Assembly: GCA_902482185.1 (NCBI GenBank)
Contig: CABSZR010000074.1
Span: 1-6,905, forward strand
DNA length: 6,905 nucleotides
Source of the DNA: an uncultured Collinsella sp.
GTDB taxonomy: Bacteria; Actinomycetota; Coriobacteriia; Coriobacteriales; Coriobacteriaceae
Direction of reading: 5' to 3'
The notes beneath the pieces were generated by a model. That model ran no database searches. It worked only from the letters and a program-made list of their open reading frames with translations, and was not told where the DNA came from. Shown here in pieces: positions 5,431 to 6,905 of the stretch; position 1 is the stretch's first letter; the number at the start of each line of letters is the position of its first letter. The position numbers were made by a program, and so were the translations under genes.

Positions 5431-5482
5431 TGGGACAAGGCCAAAACCACCACAAAGGTGCCTGTCCCCATTGTGGTGGTTT
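5431..5482. terminator. Stem-loop between convergent genes, repeat-derived bidirectional terminator
   Basis: AAACCACCACAA (5444-5455) and TTGTGGTGGTTT (5471-5482) form a perfect 12-bp stem with a 15-base loop. On the minus strand the stem is followed by TTTT, so it can end the pseudouridine synthase transcript; on the plus strand only a short T run is present. The right arm overlaps the synthase stop codon (5481-5483) by two bases. The loop holds CCTGTCCCCA (5461-5470), the complement of a GGGGACAG core. It can pair, with bulges, with TGGGACAAGG at 5431-5440, giving the topology of an H-type pseudoknot. Confidence 0.7.
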
Positions 5483-6140
5483 AGGGCTCCCAGGGGCAGG
5501 GGGCTTCGATGTGGATGTGCTCGCCGGTCACGGGATGCGTGAAGGACACGCTGTGGGCGTGGAGCATCAGGCCGCAGGGGCGCGGCGTTCCGTACAGGTC
5601 GTCGCCAACCAGGGGATGATGCTCGCTTGCCAGGTGCACACGGATTTGGTGCTTGCGGCCGGTGAGCAACTCGACATCGATATACGAGCGCGCGGGCAGG
5701 CCACGACGGCTCTTAAGGCGCTTGAGCACCTTCACGCGCGTCTGCGACGGCTTGCCGCTGGCGCCGACGCGCATCTTGCGGCTGTCGTGGCGGTCGCGGG
5801 CGATGGGCTTGTCGATGAGCTTCTCGTTCCAGTCGATCTTGCCCTCGGCCAGCGCCAGATAGTGCTTTTCGAAGGCGTGGTCGATCACCATCTGGTCAAA
5901 GGCGGGCTGCGTCTGTTTGTCGAGCGAAAACAACACCACGCCGGTGGTGTTGCGGTCCAGGCGGTTGAGCGGCTGCATGTCGGTCGCGGCAAAGCCGTCA
6001 CCCATCGCCAGCAGCAGGTCGCTGGCGTAGTCGGTGAGCGTGCGCTCGCCGGTGCCGTCGCCGTGGACGATCATGCCGGCGGGCTTGTCGATGGCCATGA
6101 GCCAGGCGTCGCAGTAAAGGACTTGAGGTTCTTCGTTCAC
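5481..6140 (-). CDS. RluA-family pseudouridine synthase
   Basis: The product (219 residues) isomerises selected uridines of rRNA or tRNA to pseudouridine. It opens with LMAIDKPAGMIVHGDGTGER (residues 14-33), the motif I region. The catalytic motif follows as NRLDRNTTGVVLFS, with Asp62 as the predicted nucleophile; Asn59 stands where many members have His. TGRKHQIRVHLASEHHPLVG (from about 160) is the RNA-binding/uracil-contact signature. There is no N-terminal S4 domain, so it is of the short RluA/TruC type rather than the RluC/RluD type. Which uridine it modifies cannot be told. Translation starts at GTG (6138-6140) with GAAAGG (6148-6153) 7 bases upstream. The gene follows the U32 gene after 15 bases, so both share a transcript. 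Confidence 0.93.
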   Translation of the reverse strand: MNEEPQVLYCDAWLMAIDKPAGMIVHGDGTGERTLTDYASDLLLAMGDGFAATDMQPLNRLDRNTTGVVLFSLDKQTQPAFDQMVIDHAFEKHYLALAEGKIDWNEKLIDKPIARDRHDSRKMRVGASGKPSQTRVKVLKRLKSRRGLPARSYIDVELLTGRKHQIRVHLASEHHPLVGDDLYGTPRPCGLMLHAHSVSFTHPVTGEHIHIEAPCPWEP

Positions 6141-6153
6141 GTGTAAGCCTTTC
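6141..6153 (-). promoter_or_regulatory. Ribosome binding site of the pseudouridine synthase GTG start
   Basis: On the minus strand GAAAGG (6153-6148) is followed by 7 bases and then GTG at 6140. It lies in the 15-base gap after the U32 gene stop (6156-6158). It supports GTG as the start, because the next in-frame ATG would cut into the conserved KPAGM region. Confidence 0.7.
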
Positions 6154-6155
6154 GG

Positions 6156-6905
6156 TTAGCTAATTCCCACAAACATGCAGCCCGAGGTGGCGCCGCGCAG
6201 GCGGGCGGCGGGCTTGCGGCCGGCTTGAGCCGCCTCGACGGCGCGACGGACGCGGGCGACGGCACGGCCCACCTCATCCGTTTCGAGCAGCGTTCCGTCC
6301 ACCATGAGACGACGTACGCCGGCATCGAGCAGCTGAGGAACCTGAGGCGTGAGGTCGATGGGGTAGGCGTCGTACAGGCGTGAGCGGCCGTGGATGTCGG
6401 TACGCACCGGCATGACCTTTCCGTCGATATTCTTGAGCGAGAGCTTGCGGGCACGCAGGCGGCAGTTGGCGCAATCGTGGATGCAGCCGTTGGCAACCTG
6501 CAGAATGCAATGCTCGCTTGTCATGACGCGCGGGCGGCCAAAGACGGTGATGCCCAGAGCCGCGGGCGCGGCGGCGCCGAGCGAGACAATCTCGTCGAGC
6601 GTGATCTCGGGCGAGAGCCAAAACGCACCGGCTCCGCGCCCGGCAAGCGCCTCCATGCAGGGCGCGTTGTGCACCGGCAGGCAAGAGCGAATCTCGGCCG
6701 TGGCGCCAACCTGGGCGGCCAGGGCAAGCTCAGAGATGTTGCCAATAGCGACCGTGGCGCCGGCAACAACCCACGGGTCGACGCGTACGTGGTCAACGGC
6801 GCGGCAGACCTCGTCGAGCACGGGTACGATGCCCTGCTCAAATGCATCGGCGGGGGAGAGCCCGGCCGCATCGAGCGCGTCGGTGGTCATATAGATGCGC
6901 GTTGC
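6156..6905 (-). CDS. U32 peptidase-family protein (collagenase-like / RNA hydroxylase type), C-terminal part
   Basis: The frame is open to the right edge (five codons, ATRIY, precede the first ATG at 6890). The window therefore holds only the C-terminal 249 or so residues of a longer protein. Counted from that ATG, ISELALAAQVGA (52-63) and WLSPEITLDEI (91-101) are U32-type segments. VFGRPRVMTSEHC (116-128) follows. Four cysteines at 128, 136, 140 and 143 (Cx7Cx3Cx2C) match the conserved cysteine cluster that binds an iron-sulfur centre in this family. U32 proteins were first called peptidases or collagenases. Characterised members such as RlhA and TrhP are RNA hydroxylases for 23S rRNA and tRNA. 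That role is a reasonable but unproven guess here. The TAA at 6156-6158 lies 15 bases before the pseudouridine synthase start. Confidence 0.88.
   Translation of the reverse strand, partial: ATRIYMTTDALDAAGLSPADAFEQGIVPVLDEVCRAVDHVRVDPWVVAGATVAIGNISELALAAQVGATAEIRSCLPVHNAPCMEALAGRGAGAFWLSPEITLDEIVSLGAAAPAALGITVFGRPRVMTSEHCILQVANGCIHDCANCRLRARKLSLKNIDGKVMPVRTDIHGRSRLYDAYPIDLTPQVPQLLDAGVRRLMVDGTLLETDEVGRAVARVRRAVEAAQAGRKPAARLRGATSGCMFVGIS

Noticed and set aside
5430..6146. A 238-codon plus-strand open frame opposite the pseudouridine synthase
   Set aside because: The minus strand has intact catalytic and RNA-binding motifs and a good ribosome binding site. The plus frame starts inside the stem-loop region and has no family features.
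1..6905. tRNA or rRNA genes
   Set aside because: No cloverleaf-like segment with a TTCGA-type T loop and matching acceptor arms, and no rRNA signature, was seen in the non-coding stretches.

Overview
The window is GC-rich bacterial DNA with strong SD sites, tight gene packing and a preference for AAG lysine and CGC/CGT arginine codons. The ribosomal protein sequences and the mosaic of GGGACAG-type intergenic repeats suggest an actinobacterial gut anaerobe of the Coriobacteriia, possibly Collinsella. That placement is inferred from the look of the sequence, not from a search.

Positions 1-3086 (+) hold part of the S10/spc ribosomal protein cluster in conserved order: rpsS (3' end only), rplV, rpsC, rplP, rpmC, rpsQ, a 117-118 bp gap, rplN and rplX. 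Spacing is tight, with one-base stop/start overlaps at rpsC-rplP and rplP-rpmC. The gap before rplN falls where the E. coli S10 and spc operons divide. It can fold into a branched structure that may affect the rplN ribosome binding site. The cluster stops after rplX at a strong intrinsic terminator. The usual continuation (rplE, rpsN, rpsH and so on) is absent here.

Positions 3087-3597 are a gene-free stretch of about 510 bp. In order it holds the terminator, an array of degenerate GGGACAG/GGGACGA repeats, a 105-bp segment bounded by a perfect 10-bp inverted repeat, and a set of GCGC motifs spaced about one helical turn apart upstream of the next gene.

Positions 3598-5427 (+) form a two-gene operon: a Gfo/Idh/MocA-family NAD(P)-dependent oxidoreductase followed 3 bp later by a DeoR-family repressor. 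The likely logic is a sugar or polyol oxidation step with its own regulator. The phased GCGC motifs are candidate operators.

Positions 5428-6905 hold a convergent (-) operon: the 3' part of a U32 peptidase-family gene (entering from beyond the right edge), then an RluA-family pseudouridine synthase. Both families include RNA-modifying enzymes, so this may be an RNA modification pair. A perfect 12-bp inverted repeat separates it from the DeoR gene. Its loop carries the same GGGGACAG core as the repeats near 3165-3314.
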